Below, piece after piece: positions 21,639 through 30,905 of a stretch of 64,000 nt of DNA. Position 1 is the first letter of the stretch; every line of letters begins with the position of its first letter. The position numbers and the translations under genes were made by a program. This DNA comes from Natrialbaceae archaeon AArc-T1-2 (GTDB taxonomy: Archaea > Halobacteriota > Halobacteria > Halobacteriales > Natrialbaceae). The notes beneath the pieces are model-generated. The model saw nothing but the letters and a program-made list of their open reading frames with translations, ran no database searches and was not told where the DNA came from. The stretch spans positions 1,178,001 through 1,242,000 of the forward strand of contig NZ_CP127174.1 of NCBI RefSeq assembly GCF_030273315.1, given 5' to 3'.

Positions 21639-22495
21639 GAATATCTCCCTCCTGGTGTGTAGCGTGCGAACCGCCCTGCGAGCAGTTTCGAGACGAGAAT
21701 CAGCGTCAGGGCGGCCACGATGAGCAGAAACGAGGCCGCGTACGCGTGCGAGCGCACTTCGGCGTTGAACGACGCCGCCTGCTCGAAGATGAGAATCGGC
21801 AAGGTCGTCGCCGGTTCGAACGGGCCGGCGGGCATCTGCGTGCTCCGGCCGGCGGTAAAGAGCACCGTCGCGGCGTCGCCGATGCCGCGAGCGAACCCCA
21901 TGACGACACCCGCGACGACGCCCGGCAGAGCCGCCCGGAGTGTCACGCGAGCCGCCTCGAACCGGGTCGCGCCGAGTCCGTACGTCGCCTCCCTGACCGT
22001 GTCGGGAGCCGACCGCAACGCCTCGTCGGCGTATCGCGTGATGATCGGATACTGGAAGATGGCGATTGCGACGATCCCGAAGACGAGACTCGTCTGTGCG
22101 CCGACGGCGATGATCACCGTCAGAACGAACACGCCGTAGACGATCGGGGGCGTCCCCCAGAGGACGTTCAGGAACATGTTGATGACGTCCGACGTGCGCT
22201 CGCTCGAGTAGTCGCTCTGGAGAAAGACCGCCGTCGAGATCGAAAGCGTCGTCGCGACGACGGTCGCCGGGACGACGATGAAGATGCTTCCCAACACGGC
22301 GTGGAGGAATCCGCCGCCGCCGTCGAGCATGTACCGCGACCCAGGCGGCGTTACCGCGACTGCTGGGTCGGTGAGAAACACGCGCCCGCCGCGATAGAGC
22401 GTCACGCCGACGACGATCAGAAGCACCGCGACGACGAGCGCGGCGCTTGCACGGGCGAGCAGGCCGAACAGTCGCTGTTCGAGGTATCGGTCCAT
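21635..22495 (-). CDS. pstA: Phosphate ABC transporter permease PstA
   Basis: This is 286 residues from MDRYLEQRLFGLLARAS; sequence further upstream is the antisense of pstC. It has about six membrane helices, with the EAA-type cytoplasmic loop DEALRSAPDTVREATYGLGA that contacts the ATPase. The start overlaps the stop of pstC by ATGA. It pairs with PstC to form the membrane channel. Confidence 0.92.
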   Translation of the reverse strand: MDRYLEQRLFGLLARASAALVVAVLLIVVGVTLYRGGRVFLTDPAVAVTPPGSRYMLDGGGGFLHAVLGSIFIVVPATVVATTLSISTAVFLQSDYSSERTSDVINMFLNVLWGTPPIVYGVFVLTVIIAVGAQTSLVFGIVAIAIFQYPIITRYADEALRSAPDTVREATYGLGATRFEAARVTLRAALPGVVAGVVMGFARGIGDAATVLFTAGRSTQMPAGPFEPATTLPILIFEQAASFNAEVRSHAYAASFLLIVAALTLILVSKLLAGRFARYTPGGRYS

Positions 22496-23430
22496 CAGTA
22501 CTGCCACCTCCGTTGCAGTCTGCGACGGACGAGCATCGCCCCGACGTTGAACAGCCAGACGATCACGAGTAACAGCAACCCGACGAGAATCAGCGCCGAC
22601 TGCGTAATCGGGATCGACATCAACTCGCCGAAGTCGTTGACGATCAGCGTCGGCAGCGTCTCGCCCGCGTCGAACGGGCTCTCCGGGACCGCCGTCTGGC
22701 CGCCGATGAGCATCGCGGGGACGATCGTCGCACCGAAGACGCGCCCGAAGCCGAGCAGGATCGCCGAGAAGATGCCCGGCCCCGCTGCCCGCAAGAGGAC
22801 CGTCCGGATCATCTCCCACTTCGTCGCGCCGACGCCGAGTGCCGACTCGCGAAGTTCGTCGGGAAGCGCCTCGAGGGACTCGACCGACAGCGAGATCATG
22901 AACGGGGTGACGATGATCGCCATCACCAGACTCACCGTGACGATTCCCAGGCCGATGCTGTGTGTGCCAACCGCCGGCGCGAGGTAGTCGCCGACGAACG
23001 GGACGACGACGATCAGTCCGACCAGTCCGAAGACGACCCCCGGGATCGCCGCGAGGACGTCGATGAACGACGCGACGAGAACTTTCGTTCGTCCCTCGGC
23101 GTACTCGGCGATGTAGATCGCCGCGAGGATCGCGATCGGCGTCCCCATCGCCATCGAGAGCACGGTGACGTAGATCGTCCCCACGATAGCCGGCAGGAAG
23201 CCGAACTCGTTCTGTGCGGGATCCCAGTTCGAGGAGGTCACCATCTCGAGCAGCGAGTGCTCGGAGACGATCGGTATCGACTGCTGGACGAGCGTCAGGA
23301 CGATCAGTCCGAACAACGCGACGGCGAACAGTCCGGCACCGAGCAGCCAGTAACTGCTTAGCCGTTCGATCAGCAGCCGTCGATCGAGTCCGTTCGACCG
23401 GTCGGGTTGGTTCGTGTCAGTCGTCGCCAT
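22495..23430 (-). CDS. pstC: Phosphate ABC transporter permease PstC
   Basis: This is 311 residues from the ATG at 23430 (MATTDTNQPDRSNG). It has a hydrophilic start, then six helices and the loop SVESLEALPDELRESALGVG with the EAA-like motif. It is two bases downstream of the pstS stop, so the operon is tight. It works with PstA, PstB and the lipoprotein PstS in high-affinity phosphate uptake. Confidence 0.92.
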   Translation of the reverse strand: MATTDTNQPDRSNGLDRRLLIERLSSYWLLGAGLFAVALFGLIVLTLVQQSIPIVSEHSLLEMVTSSNWDPAQNEFGFLPAIVGTIYVTVLSMAMGTPIAILAAIYIAEYAEGRTKVLVASFIDVLAAIPGVVFGLVGLIVVVPFVGDYLAPAVGTHSIGLGIVTVSLVMAIIVTPFMISLSVESLEALPDELRESALGVGATKWEMIRTVLLRAAGPGIFSAILLGFGRVFGATIVPAMLIGGQTAVPESPFDAGETLPTLIVNDFGELMSIPITQSALILVGLLLLVIVWLFNVGAMLVRRRLQRRWQY

Positions 23431-23432
23431 AC

Positions 23433-24404
23433 TTACGACGCCTCCGCCAGCGCGTCTCGCTGTTGGGCCAGCCGATCGTCCTCGAGCGTGGCGTAGCCGT
23501 TCTCTCGAACGTACTCCTGGCCGTCGGTGAGGACCCACTCGACGAACGCCGCGGCCTCCGACTCGAACTCCCCGTTAGCTGCGAGAAACATCTCGCGAGC
23601 CGGTGGCGACGGATAGATGCCGTCTTCGACGGCGGCGAGAAACGCGTCGCGAGTCTCGTAGAAGTCCTCCGTCGGCGTAAGCGTCCCGGTTCCCTCGAGA
23701 TCGAGCGGAACGGGTCGGACGTTCATCTCGAGGTCGCCGGTGTTGAAGTCGTAGACGTAGTTGATGTTGTTCATCGAAATCCCGTGTGCGTCGTTGTCGA
23801 TCGCTTGCGCGATCTGCTGGTCGCCGTCGAAGTTCCCGTCGGCGAGGTTCTCGAGTTCGTTCTCGGTGTACCCGCCGAGGAACTCGCCCCACTGTTTGTA
23901 GGCAGCCGAGGAGTCGGACCGGCCGTAGACGTAGATCGGTTCGTCGACGTCCGCCTCGACGACCTCGCCCCAGTTCGTGACCGTCTTCGTGAAGATCGCC
24001 TCGAGGTCGCGCTGGGTGAGACCGTGCTCTCTGAGTTGCTCGTAGACGGGATTGTCGACGTTGACCGTGCCGACGACGGTATCGACGAGCATTGCGACCG
24101 CGACCAGTCCCCGATCGAGTTCGTCCGGGTCGGGCGCTCGTCCCATCATAGCGACGTCGACCTGACCGTGCAAGACGTCGGAGACGCCGACGCCAGTGCC
24201 GCCGCCGGAGACGTCGATCGAAACGCCGGTCGCCCGTTCGTACTCGTCGGCCCACACCTGCATCATCGGAAGTGGTCCCACGCCGCCTGAGATTCGGATC
24301 GCCGAGTCGCCGTTCGAACCGAGACAGCCGGCGAGACCGAGTGCCGAACCGGCTCCGATCGATCCGAGCAACGAGCGCCGCGAGTAGCCACGTTCTAGGG
24401 ACAT
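23433..24404 (-). CDS. pstS: Phosphate-binding lipoprotein PstS
   Basis: This is 323 residues from MSLERGYSRRSLLGSIG. The SRRSLLG Tat motif plus lipobox LAGC give a Tat-exported lipoprotein, the usual haloarchaeal arrangement. The binding core has GGGTGVGVSD and RSDSSAAYKQWGEFL, typical of PBP-II phosphate receptors. It is divergent from the tupA gene, leaving a 420-bp intergenic region that must hold both promoters. Confidence 0.9.
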   Translation of the reverse strand: MSLERGYSRRSLLGSIGAGSALGLAGCLGSNGDSAIRISGGVGPLPMMQVWADEYERATGVSIDVSGGGTGVGVSDVLHGQVDVAMMGRAPDPDELDRGLVAVAMLVDTVVGTVNVDNPVYEQLREHGLTQRDLEAIFTKTVTNWGEVVEADVDEPIYVYGRSDSSAAYKQWGEFLGGYTENELENLADGNFDGDQQIAQAIDNDAHGISMNNINYVYDFNTGDLEMNVRPVPLDLEGTGTLTPTEDFYETRDAFLAAVEDGIYPSPPAREMFLAANGEFESEAAAFVEWVLTDGQEYVRENGYATLEDDRLAQQRDALAEAS

Positions 24405-24824
24405 TGGTACCAGTCGTTCCATTCCGATTCCGGAGTACTATCCTTTCTTTTCCTCTCAAGACTTGTGGTAAGAACGTGATGGTCGCAATACTTTCCTGAA
24501 CCGGACAGACAACGCTGCGATCACGAACGAGAGAGAGTACCAATCCAGCCGCCAGAACGCGCGCTTGCGGCCGTTCGGCGCAGTTTACGACGTCACGCGT
24601 CACGTCCACGGACGCCGCCGGCGAATATGTTGCCGGTATCTGTATCGACAGACTGCGTCGATCGACCGGGGCGAATGTCAGCCACGAGTGGTTTCGTTAC
24701 CTCTCGTCACGGGAGTGAATCACGAGACGTGACAGTGACAGCTTCGCTAGTACTCGAATCCCGTAACCAACATACGTTACGTATCGTCGAAAGCTATTTT
24801 GCCACGGGCAACGACGATGTGCCC
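24405..24824. promoter_or_regulatory. Divergent promoter region between pstS and tupA
   Basis: This 420-bp stretch carries no credible gene. On the plus strand a TATA-like GCTATTTT (about 24792-24799) lies about 26 nt before tupA, giving a leaderless transcript. Just upstream is the perfect inverted repeat ATACGT-T-ACGTAT (24772-24784). On the minus strand an AT-rich run (24436-24460) in front of pstS may hold its promoter; no obvious phosphate box stands out. Confidence 0.65.
24772..24784 (+). promoter_or_regulatory. Candidate operator upstream of tupA
   Basis: This perfect inverted repeat ATACGT-T-ACGTAT directly abuts the TATA-like box of tupA. Position and symmetry suit a dimeric HTH regulator such as the TOBE protein encoded at the end of the operon. 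This is inference; no second copy was noticed in the window. Confidence 0.5.
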
Positions 24825-25736
24825 ATGTCGATACAACGTCGGGAGGTCGTCGCATCGATCGGGGGTGTCGCGGCAGCCGGACTGGCAGGCTGTCTCGGTG
24901 GGGACGATGGCGACGAGGAACGACCCGGCGTCAGCGGCGAGACACTCACACTGACGACGACGACGAGTACCGACGACACGGGGCTGCTCGACGAACTGAA
25001 CGCGCCCTTCGAGGATCGGTACGGCGTCACCGTCGACGTCGTCGCACAGGGAACCGGAGCCGCCCTCGAGACGGCGAGAAACGGCGACTCAGACGTCGTG
25101 ATGGTCCACGCCCGCTCGCTCGAGGACGAGTTCATGCGGGAGGGATACGGCGTGAACCGCCGGGACCTGATGTTCAACGACTTCGTGATCGTCGGTGCCG
25201 AGGACGATCCGGCGGGTATCGAGGGGATGGAGTCGGCGGCCGACGCGTTCGCCTCGATCGCGGATTCGGAGGCGTCGTTCGTCTCCCGGGGGGACGAATC
25301 CGGCACCCACACCAAAGAGCTCGAGGTCTGGGAGGAAGCCGGGATCGATCCCGGCGGTGACTGGTACCAGGAGATCGGCGGCGGGATGGGGGATGCGCTG
25401 AACAACGCAACCCAGCAGGGCAGCTACACGCTCTCCGACCGCGGGACGTTTCTCTCCCGGGACGACGACCTGGTGATCCTCGTCCAGGGTCCGATCGAGG
25501 ACGGTCCGGAACAGCTCTCGAACCCCTACGGGATCGTCGCGGTCAATCCGGCGGCCCACGACCACGTCGTGTACGACCTCGCGATGGCCTACATCGGATT
25601 TCTCACGAGCCCCGAGGGTCAGGACCGCATCGAAGCGTACACCGTCGAGGGCGAACAGCTGTTCTTCCCCAGGGCCGTCCCGGAGGATCCGAACTTCCAG
25701 CAGTACGTTCCGGAGGACTGGAGCAGTGAGGAGTAA
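24825..25736 (+). CDS. tupA: Tungstate ABC transporter substrate-binding lipoprotein
   Basis: This is 303 residues from [19 protein letters not shown]; a Tat signal (QRREVVA) and lipobox LAGC mark an exported lipoprotein. The mature part has [51 protein letters not shown] and the conserved GTFLSR region, hallmarks of TupA-type oxyanion receptors. It binds tungstate or molybdate for import. It is followed by tupB (33 nt) and tupC. Confidence 0.9.
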   Translation: MSIQRREVVASIGGVAAAGLAGCLGGDDGDEERPGVSGETLTLTTTTSTDDTGLLDELNAPFEDRYGVTVDVVAQGTGAALETARNGDSDVVMVHARSLEDEFMREGYGVNRRDLMFNDFVIVGAEDDPAGIEGMESAADAFASIADSEASFVSRGDESGTHTKELEVWEEAGIDPGGDWYQEIGGGMGDALNNATQQGSYTLSDRGTFLSRDDDLVILVQGPIEDGPEQLSNPYGIVAVNPAAHDHVVYDLAMAYIGFLTSPEGQDRIEAYTVEGEQLFFPRAVPEDPNFQQYVPEDWSSEE

Positions 25737-25769
25737 CCCCGGCGGAATCCATCGCCACACACGCCAGAA

Positions 25770-26486
25770 ATGACAGTCGACGTCGCAACGATCGATCCCC
25801 TGCTCGCCACGTTCCCGTTCGAGTGGAACTACGTCAGGAGCATCGCCCGCGTCTCGCTGTACGTGAGCCTGACCGCGGTCTTCCTGAGCACGCTCGCCAG
25901 TCTCCCGATCGCGTTGTTCGTCGGGATGCGGGAGTTTCCCGGCAAGGGGCTGGTGACGGCGCTCATCAACACCGGGATGGGGTTTCCGAGCGTCGTCGTC
26001 GGACTCGCCGTGCTCTTTCTCGTCTCGAGTCAGGGACCACTCGGCACGTTCGATCTCGTGTTCACGCCGGAGGCGATGATCATGTCCCAGTTCGTGCTCG
26101 CGATGCCGGTGATCACCGGCGTCAGCCTCGCGGCGGTCTCGAGCGTCGACCAGGGCGTCCGTGACGCCGCCTTCGCGATGGGCGGGACGAAACTCGACGT
26201 CGCCCTGGTGACGATCAAACAGGCCCGCTACGGCATCGCGACGGCGGTGCTTGCGGGCTTTGGCCGGGCGATCAGCGAGGTCGGGTCGGTGCTGATCGTC
26301 GGCGGAAACATCGCCGGTGCCGACGGCACCTCGAAGACCCGCACGCTGACGACCGCGATCCAACTCGAGGCCCGTCAGGGCCGCTTCGAGACGGCGATGT
26401 TACTCGGCGCAATCCTGCTCGTCCTCGTGTTGATCGTCAACGGCGTCGTCGTCCGGCTGGGAAGCGACACCGGGAGGATACGATGA
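25770..26486 (+). CDS. tupB: Tungstate ABC transporter permease
   Basis: This 238-residue permease has five to six helices and the EAA loop [20 protein letters not shown], followed by [21 protein letters not shown], a TupB signature. Its stop overlaps the start of tupC by 4 nt (ATGA), so the two are translationally coupled. It forms the membrane pore of the tungstate importer. Confidence 0.92.
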   Translation: MTVDVATIDPLLATFPFEWNYVRSIARVSLYVSLTAVFLSTLASLPIALFVGMREFPGKGLVTALINTGMGFPSVVVGLAVLFLVSSQGPLGTFDLVFTPEAMIMSQFVLAMPVITGVSLAAVSSVDQGVRDAAFAMGGTKLDVALVTIKQARYGIATAVLAGFGRAISEVGSVLIVGGNIAGADGTSKTRTLTTAIQLEARQGRFETAMLLGAILLVLVLIVNGVVVRLGSDTGRIR

Positions 26487-27253
26487 CGCTTCACGCGGCT
26501 GATATCTCCCACGGCTTCGACGGGACGGCCGTCCTCGAGGACGTCACTCTCGGCGTCGAGGGCGGCGAGGTCGTCGCGATCATCGGCCCCTCCGGGGTCG
26601 GCAAGACCACGCTGCTTCGTCTGTTCGGACTGTTCGACGAACCCGACGCGGGTACCCTCGAGTACGACGGCGTCGACGTCTGGGACGCCCCCGAGCAGCG
26701 ACGCCTCGAGCTCCGTCGACGGATCGCCATGGTGTTCCAGGACGCGAACCTCTTCGACGCGAGCGTCAGGCGAAACGTCGAGTACGGCCTCCGGGTGCGC
26801 CAGGACTGGCGCGAGCGGCTCCGGCGTGAGGTGGCCGCGCTCGTCGGCAAGCGAAACGGCACGAGCGAGGCCGCCGCGACCGCACTCGAGGTCGTCGGGC
26901 TCGAGGACAGTCTCGAGCAAGAGGCCAGCTCGCTATCCGGCGGCGAGGCCCAGCGGGTGGCCTTTGCCCGAGCACTCGCCTACGAGCCGGACGCCCTCCT
27001 GCTCGACGAGCCGACGTCGGATCTCGACCCGCGGAACACGGCGGTCATCGAGGAGGCCGTCGGCGAGGCCAGCGACCGGGGGATCGGCGTGGCGATCGCG
27101 ACCCACGACATGCACCAGGCCAGGCGGATCGCCGACCGAGTCGCGGTGTTGCTCGGGGACGGGATCGTCGAGGCCGGCGAGACCGACCGGGTGTTCGAGC
27201 GACCGTCCGACGAGCGAACGAGAAAGTTCATCGACGGCGAACTCGTCTACTGA
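26483..27253 (+). CDS. tupC: Tungstate ABC transporter ATP-binding protein
   Basis: This 256-residue ABC ATPase has Walker [15 protein letters not shown]-loop [14 protein letters not shown], signature [17 protein letters not shown], Walker [13 protein letters not shown] and switch His in [12 protein letters not shown]. It energises the TupAB importer. Its stop is followed two bases later by the ModE/TOBE gene. Confidence 0.93.
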   Translation: MTLHAADISHGFDGTAVLEDVTLGVEGGEVVAIIGPSGVGKTTLLRLFGLFDEPDAGTLEYDGVDVWDAPEQRRLELRRRIAMVFQDANLFDASVRRNVEYGLRVRQDWRERLRREVAALVGKRNGTSEAAATALEVVGLEDSLEQEASSLSGGEAQRVAFARALAYEPDALLLDEPTSDLDPRNTAVIEEAVGEASDRGIGVAIATHDMHQARRIADRVAVLLGDGIVEAGETDRVFERPSDERTRKFIDGELVY

Positions 27254-27255
27254 GT

Positions 27256-27957
27256 ATGGACAGGACGGCAGAGCCGGGACTCGCGGTCGAAGACGTCCGG
27301 ATCGACGAACGCGACGTCGAGATGCTCGAGGCGATCGATCGCTACGGTTCGATGCATCGGGCCGCCGAGGAACTCGGCCGTTCCTACGCCCGGATCCAGC
27401 GTCGCGTCGTCGAACTCGAGGAGGCCGTCGGCCAGTTGACCGAACGCAAACGCGGTGGGACAGACGGCGGCGGAACCGAACTGACCGCGACTGCGACTCG
27501 GCTGTGTCGACAGTTCGACCGACTCGAGGCCGAACTCGACGGCGTCGCGTCGGTCACCGAGTCGGTCTTTACGGGCACCGTCGAGTCCCGGACGGGCGAG
27601 CTCGCGACGGTCTCGACGTCCGTGGGACCGGTCCGGGCGCTCGTCCCGGCCGAGGCGAGCGAGGTCCAGGTGACCGTTCGCTCGGACGCCGTCGTCCTCA
27701 CCGACCCGGACGAGACGCCCGACGCCGACGGAACCAGCCTCCGCAACCAGTTCGGCGGGGTCGTCGTCGACGTCGAACCGGGCGAGGCCATCGCCAGGAT
27801 CCGGATCGCCCTCGCCGACGAGACTGGCAAGCCGGACGGCGTCGACCTCGAGGCGCTCGTGACCCGCGAGAGCCGCGAACGGCTCGCTCTCGAGCCCGGC
27901 CGGGAGGTCGTCGCCTCCTTCAAGGCGACGGCCGCGCGAGGGATCGACCTCTCCTAG
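27256..27957 (+). CDS. ModE-like regulator with TOBE domain
   Basis: This is 233 residues. The N-terminus has an HTH of ModE/LysR type: MLEAIDRYGSMHRAAEELGR then SYARIQRRVVELEEAVG. The C-terminus has a TOBE/Mop-like oxyanion-binding region (VRALVPAEASEVQVTVRSDA). It likely senses molybdate or tungstate and controls the tup operon, in which it is the last gene (two bases after tupC); the palindrome at 24772-24784 is a candidate target. The stop codon overlaps that of the convergent small gene at 27954 (shared CTAG). Confidence 0.87.
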   Translation: MDRTAEPGLAVEDVRIDERDVEMLEAIDRYGSMHRAAEELGRSYARIQRRVVELEEAVGQLTERKRGGTDGGGTELTATATRLCRQFDRLEAELDGVASVTESVFTGTVESRTGELATVSTSVGPVRALVPAEASEVQVTVRSDAVVLTDPDETPDADGTSLRNQFGGVVVDVEPGEAIARIRIALADETGKPDGVDLEALVTRESRERLALEPGREVVASFKATAARGIDLS

Positions 27958-28136
27958 CCGCTCCACTCGCCGGCCAGATCGCCGGCGACGTTCTCCCGCC
28001 AGATCTCGAAGCCGGACGCACAGTCGGGGCTCTCCGCCAGGTGGTCGACGAAGCCGGCACCGGGAGTTGCAAGCGCCGATCCGCAGAACGGACACGTCCC
28101 GGGATCGCTCCAGTTCGTAGCAGCGTTAGCTGACAT
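27954..28136 (-). CDS. Small zinc-finger-like protein, DUF7501 type
   Basis: This is 60 residues from MSANAATNWSDPGTCPFCGS. CPFCG forms a zinc knuckle, with His in FVDHLAE and Cys in SPDCASG completing a C2HC-like set, and it ends in VAGDLAGEWSG. This small protein family is widespread in haloarchaea; the function is unknown. It is convergent with the ModE/TOBE gene, with stop codons overlapping. An inverted repeat lies 46-77 nt upstream. Confidence 0.75.
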   Translation of the reverse strand: MSANAATNWSDPGTCPFCGSALATPGAGFVDHLAESPDCASGFEIWRENVAGDLAGEWSG

Positions 28137-28181
28137 CGTACGCGGGACGTGACCGAACTGGCACAAGAAGCTACCCAATAA

Positions 28182-28213
28182 ACATATAATATACTACCCA
28201 CGTGATTATATGT
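28182..28213 (-). promoter_or_regulatory. 9-bp inverted repeat in AT-rich promoter of the DUF7501 gene
   Basis: ACATATAAT (28182-28190) and its exact complement ATTATATGT (28205-28213) flank a 14-nt spacer containing CACGTG. The site is unusually AT-rich for the window and lies 46-77 nt before the start of the small zinc-finger gene. It may be an operator or paired TATA boxes for both directions. Confidence 0.5.
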
Positions 28214-28301
28214 CCCTAATATTACTGGAACTGGTTAAGGAGCGAGAGCTCTCGGGACGGAGTTTCTCGAGGACGAGGGCGGTACCGGATTGTGCCGGAC
28301 A

Positions 28302-28559
28302 CTACTCGTCGTCGTCCCTGCGGGATTCGTGGATGTTGTAGTTGCCACCCGCGTAGGGATCGGTCTCCGGATCGTAGTCGAGTTCGCTTCGCGTGAGGAG
28401 ATAGAGGAAAAAGCCGAAGATCGGGACGAGCAAGACGATCGCCGTCCACTTCGTCTGCGACAGTCCCACCTTCTCCGAATCGTAGTAAGTGAACCCCGTG
28501 AGAGCGGCGTGCCACACCAGCGGAATGCCGACGAGGAGAAGAAGCAACGCGTTGCTCAT
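28302..28559 (-). CDS. Small membrane protein
   Basis: This 85-residue protein has two hydrophobic helices (about 3-22 and 38-57) joined by a Gly/Tyr-rich loop, and an acidic soluble tail (PETDPYAGGNYN). The KWTAIVLLVPIFGFFLYLL segment resembles phospholipase-D-nuclease N-terminal-type small membrane proteins. The function is unknown. Confidence 0.75.
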   Translation of the reverse strand: MSNALLLLLVGIPLVWHAALTGFTYYDSEKVGLSQTKWTAIVLLVPIFGFFLYLLTRSELDYDPETDPYAGGNYNIHESRRDDDE

Positions 28560-28650
28560 GGCGTGAAGTACGGCCCCGCCCGATAAACCCGTTGTGCTAC
28601 GCGGGAGCGGCGGGCGATCCGCGTCGACCCCCTAGCGTGGCATAGCGGTT

Positions 28651-29472
28651 TCAGAAGAGATGACGCGTCCAGCCGCCGTCGACGTCGATCACGCTTCCGG
28701 TAACGTACTCCGCTGCGTCCGAGGAGACGAACGCGACGACCTTCCCGAACGACTCTGGCTCCGTATACCGACCGAGCGCGTGGTCCTCCTCTCCCGTGAT
28801 GAGCCGGAGGATACCCTGCTCTCGTGCCTCCTCGCGGGTGAGATCCTCGCCGAGCGTTCCGAATCGGTCGCGGCGGTTTCGGACTCGGTCGGTCATGATC
28901 CCACGCGGCGTCACGCAGTTGACCCGAACGTCTTCGTCGCCGTACTCTACGGATAGACTCTTCGAAAGGCCGTAGATCCCGGGTCGGATCGTGTTCGCCA
29001 GGACGTGGTTTTTCTGTGGCTCTTTCACCGACGTGGCGATGATGTTCGTGATCGCCCCGCCGCCGTCGGTCAGCGCGGGCATCGCCGCCTTGATCGCGAT
29101 GATCTGGCTCTTCAAGACGGACGTGTAGACGTCGTCGAAGTCCTCGATCGTGGACTCCTCGAAGTTCTGTTCCGGCGGCCCGCCCTTGTTGGTGACGAGA
29201 ATATCCAGGCCGCCGAGCGTCTCGATCGCGTCCTCGACTCCGGAGGCGATTCCCGCTTCGCTCGAGAGGTCGATGACACGCGTCTCGACGAGGTCGTCAC
29301 TCGCACCGGTCTCTGCGAGAATCGCCGCTTTCGCCTCGCGTAGATTCTCCTCGCTACTCGAGGTGAGCACCGTCTGTGCCCCCTCCCTGACGAGTTCCGT
29401 CGCGGATGCCCGTCCGAGTCCCTTGCTCGCTGCGAGAACGAGCGCCCGTTTGCCGTCTAAGTGCAGCTCCAT
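28651..29472 (-). CDS. SDR-family oxidoreductase
   Basis: This is 273 residues from MELHLDGKRALVLAASKGLG. The Rossmann motif AASKGLGRAS binds NAD(P), NKGG replaces the usual NNAG, and the catalytic YGLSK (Tyr-x3-Lys) is present. It ends with the typical GSVIDVDGGW. It is a dehydrogenase or reductase of unknown substrate, resembling 3-oxoacyl-ACP reductase-like SDRs. It lies next to a thiolase gene on the same strand, so an acyl-chain role is possible. Confidence 0.88.
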   Translation of the reverse strand: MELHLDGKRALVLAASKGLGRASATELVREGAQTVLTSSSEENLREAKAAILAETGASDDLVETRVIDLSSEAGIASGVEDAIETLGGLDILVTNKGGPPEQNFEESTIEDFDDVYTSVLKSQIIAIKAAMPALTDGGGAITNIIATSVKEPQKNHVLANTIRPGIYGLSKSLSVEYGDEDVRVNCVTPRGIMTDRVRNRRDRFGTLGEDLTREEAREQGILRLITGEEDHALGRYTEPESFGKVVAFVSSDAAEYVTGSVIDVDGGWTRHLF

Positions 29473-29610
29473 ACCGCTTCGATACCAGAGTTCCAGCTCA
29501 TTTATAATTTTACGTGGGGGTGATTCCGTCGGTGAGAGCCATCGGTCTGAGACGAACCGCACGAACGGGGCTCGTCTCCGTGAGATCGCATTCGCAGGCT
29601 CTTCGAGCGC

Positions 29611-30792
29611 CTACGGGACCTCGAGTTCGATCGCCGCCCCCTGGCCGAAGCCGACACACAGCGTCGCCAGCCCGCGGCCACCGCCGCGTCGCTCGAGTTC
29701 GTGAGCCAGCGTGACGGGCAGGCGCGCGCCCGACGCCCCGAGTGGGTGTCCGATCGCGATCGCACCGCCGTTTACGTTGAACCGGTCAGGGTCGACTCCC
29801 AGCTCGTCCCGGCAGTAGACGGTCTGGCTCGCGAACGCCTCGTTTAACTCCACGAGGTCGTAGTCCTCGATCGTACGGCCGGTTCGCTCGAGCAGCCCGC
29901 GCGTGGCGGGAACGGGCCCGATACCCATCACGGTCGGATCGACGCCGGCGACCTCGTTCGCGCCGACCTCGGCGACGACCTCGAGGTCGTGGTCGTCGGC
30001 GAACGCCTCGCTGGTGACGAGCAAGGCGGCCGCGCCATCTGCGACCTGGGAGGCGTTGCCGGGCGTGACCGTCCCGTCGCTTTTGAAGACCGTCGGCAAC
30101 CCGGCGAGCGTCTCGCGGTCGGTGTCGGGGCGGATGCCCTCGTCTTCGGTGACGGTGCCGTCGTCGTCGACGGCGTCGCCGTCCGCTCGGTGCGTTCCCG
30201 ACGCACCGCTGGTCTCGATGGGGACGATCTCGTCGTCGAACCGTCCCTCCTCGGTAGCGGCGGCGGCCCGGCGGTGGCTCTGCAGGGCGTACTCGTCCTG
30301 TTGTTCGCGGGAAATGTCGTACTCCTCGGCGACCGTTTCGGCGGTCATCCCCATCTGGAGTTCGCCGACGTTGTACTCCGTCGCCAGTCGTGGGTGCAGG
30401 GAAGCGACGCTCTCGCCCATCGGCTGGCGAGTCATGCTCTCGACGCCGCCGGCGATGAGACACTCCCGCTGGCCCGCCCGGATCGCGTCGGCAGCGGAGA
30501 TAAGCGCCTGCATCGAGGAGGCACACCAGCGGTTGATCGTCGTTCCCGGCACGTCCTCGCCGAGCTCCGAGAGGAGGCAGACGACGCGAGCGAGGTTGTT
30601 GTCCTGTTCGTCGCGTTGCTGGGCACAGCCCCACAGCAGGTCGTCGACGTCCGCACCCGAGAGTCCGGTCTCGGCGAGAATCTCGTTGACGAGCGGGATC
30701 GAGAGGTCCTCGCTGCGGACGTCCGCGAAGACGCCGTCTTCTTTCCCCTGTGGGGTCCGGACCGCGCGGACGATCACTGGCGTCCGTGACAT
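29611..30792 (-). CDS. Acetyl-CoA C-acyltransferase (thiolase)
   Basis: This is 393 residues from MSRTPVIVRAVRTPQGKEDG. The acyl-binding Cys lies in INRWCASSMQAL, the conserved NEAFASQ and GGAIAIGHPLGASGARL regions carry the active-site His, and LCVGFGQGAA holds the second Cys. It condenses or cleaves acyl-CoA in fatty-acid degradation or precursor synthesis. It is co-oriented with the SDR gene downstream. Confidence 0.93.
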   Translation of the reverse strand: MSRTPVIVRAVRTPQGKEDGVFADVRSEDLSIPLVNEILAETGLSGADVDDLLWGCAQQRDEQDNNLARVVCLLSELGEDVPGTTINRWCASSMQALISAADAIRAGQRECLIAGGVESMTRQPMGESVASLHPRLATEYNVGELQMGMTAETVAEEYDISREQQDEYALQSHRRAAAATEEGRFDDEIVPIETSGASGTHRADGDAVDDDGTVTEDEGIRPDTDRETLAGLPTVFKSDGTVTPGNASQVADGAAALLVTSEAFADDHDLEVVAEVGANEVAGVDPTVMGIGPVPATRGLLERTGRTIEDYDLVELNEAFASQTVYCRDELGVDPDRFNVNGGAIAIGHPLGASGARLPVTLAHELERRGGGRGLATLCVGFGQGAAIELEVP

Positions 30793-30905
30793 ACCGTACC
30801 GAACTATCGTCATCGACTTAAAAACGGGTAGAACGGCGAACGACGCGTCTCGAGTTTACGGCCCCGAGGACAACCCTTATCCCTGACGTTTCGGAATGAG
30901 TCCTC

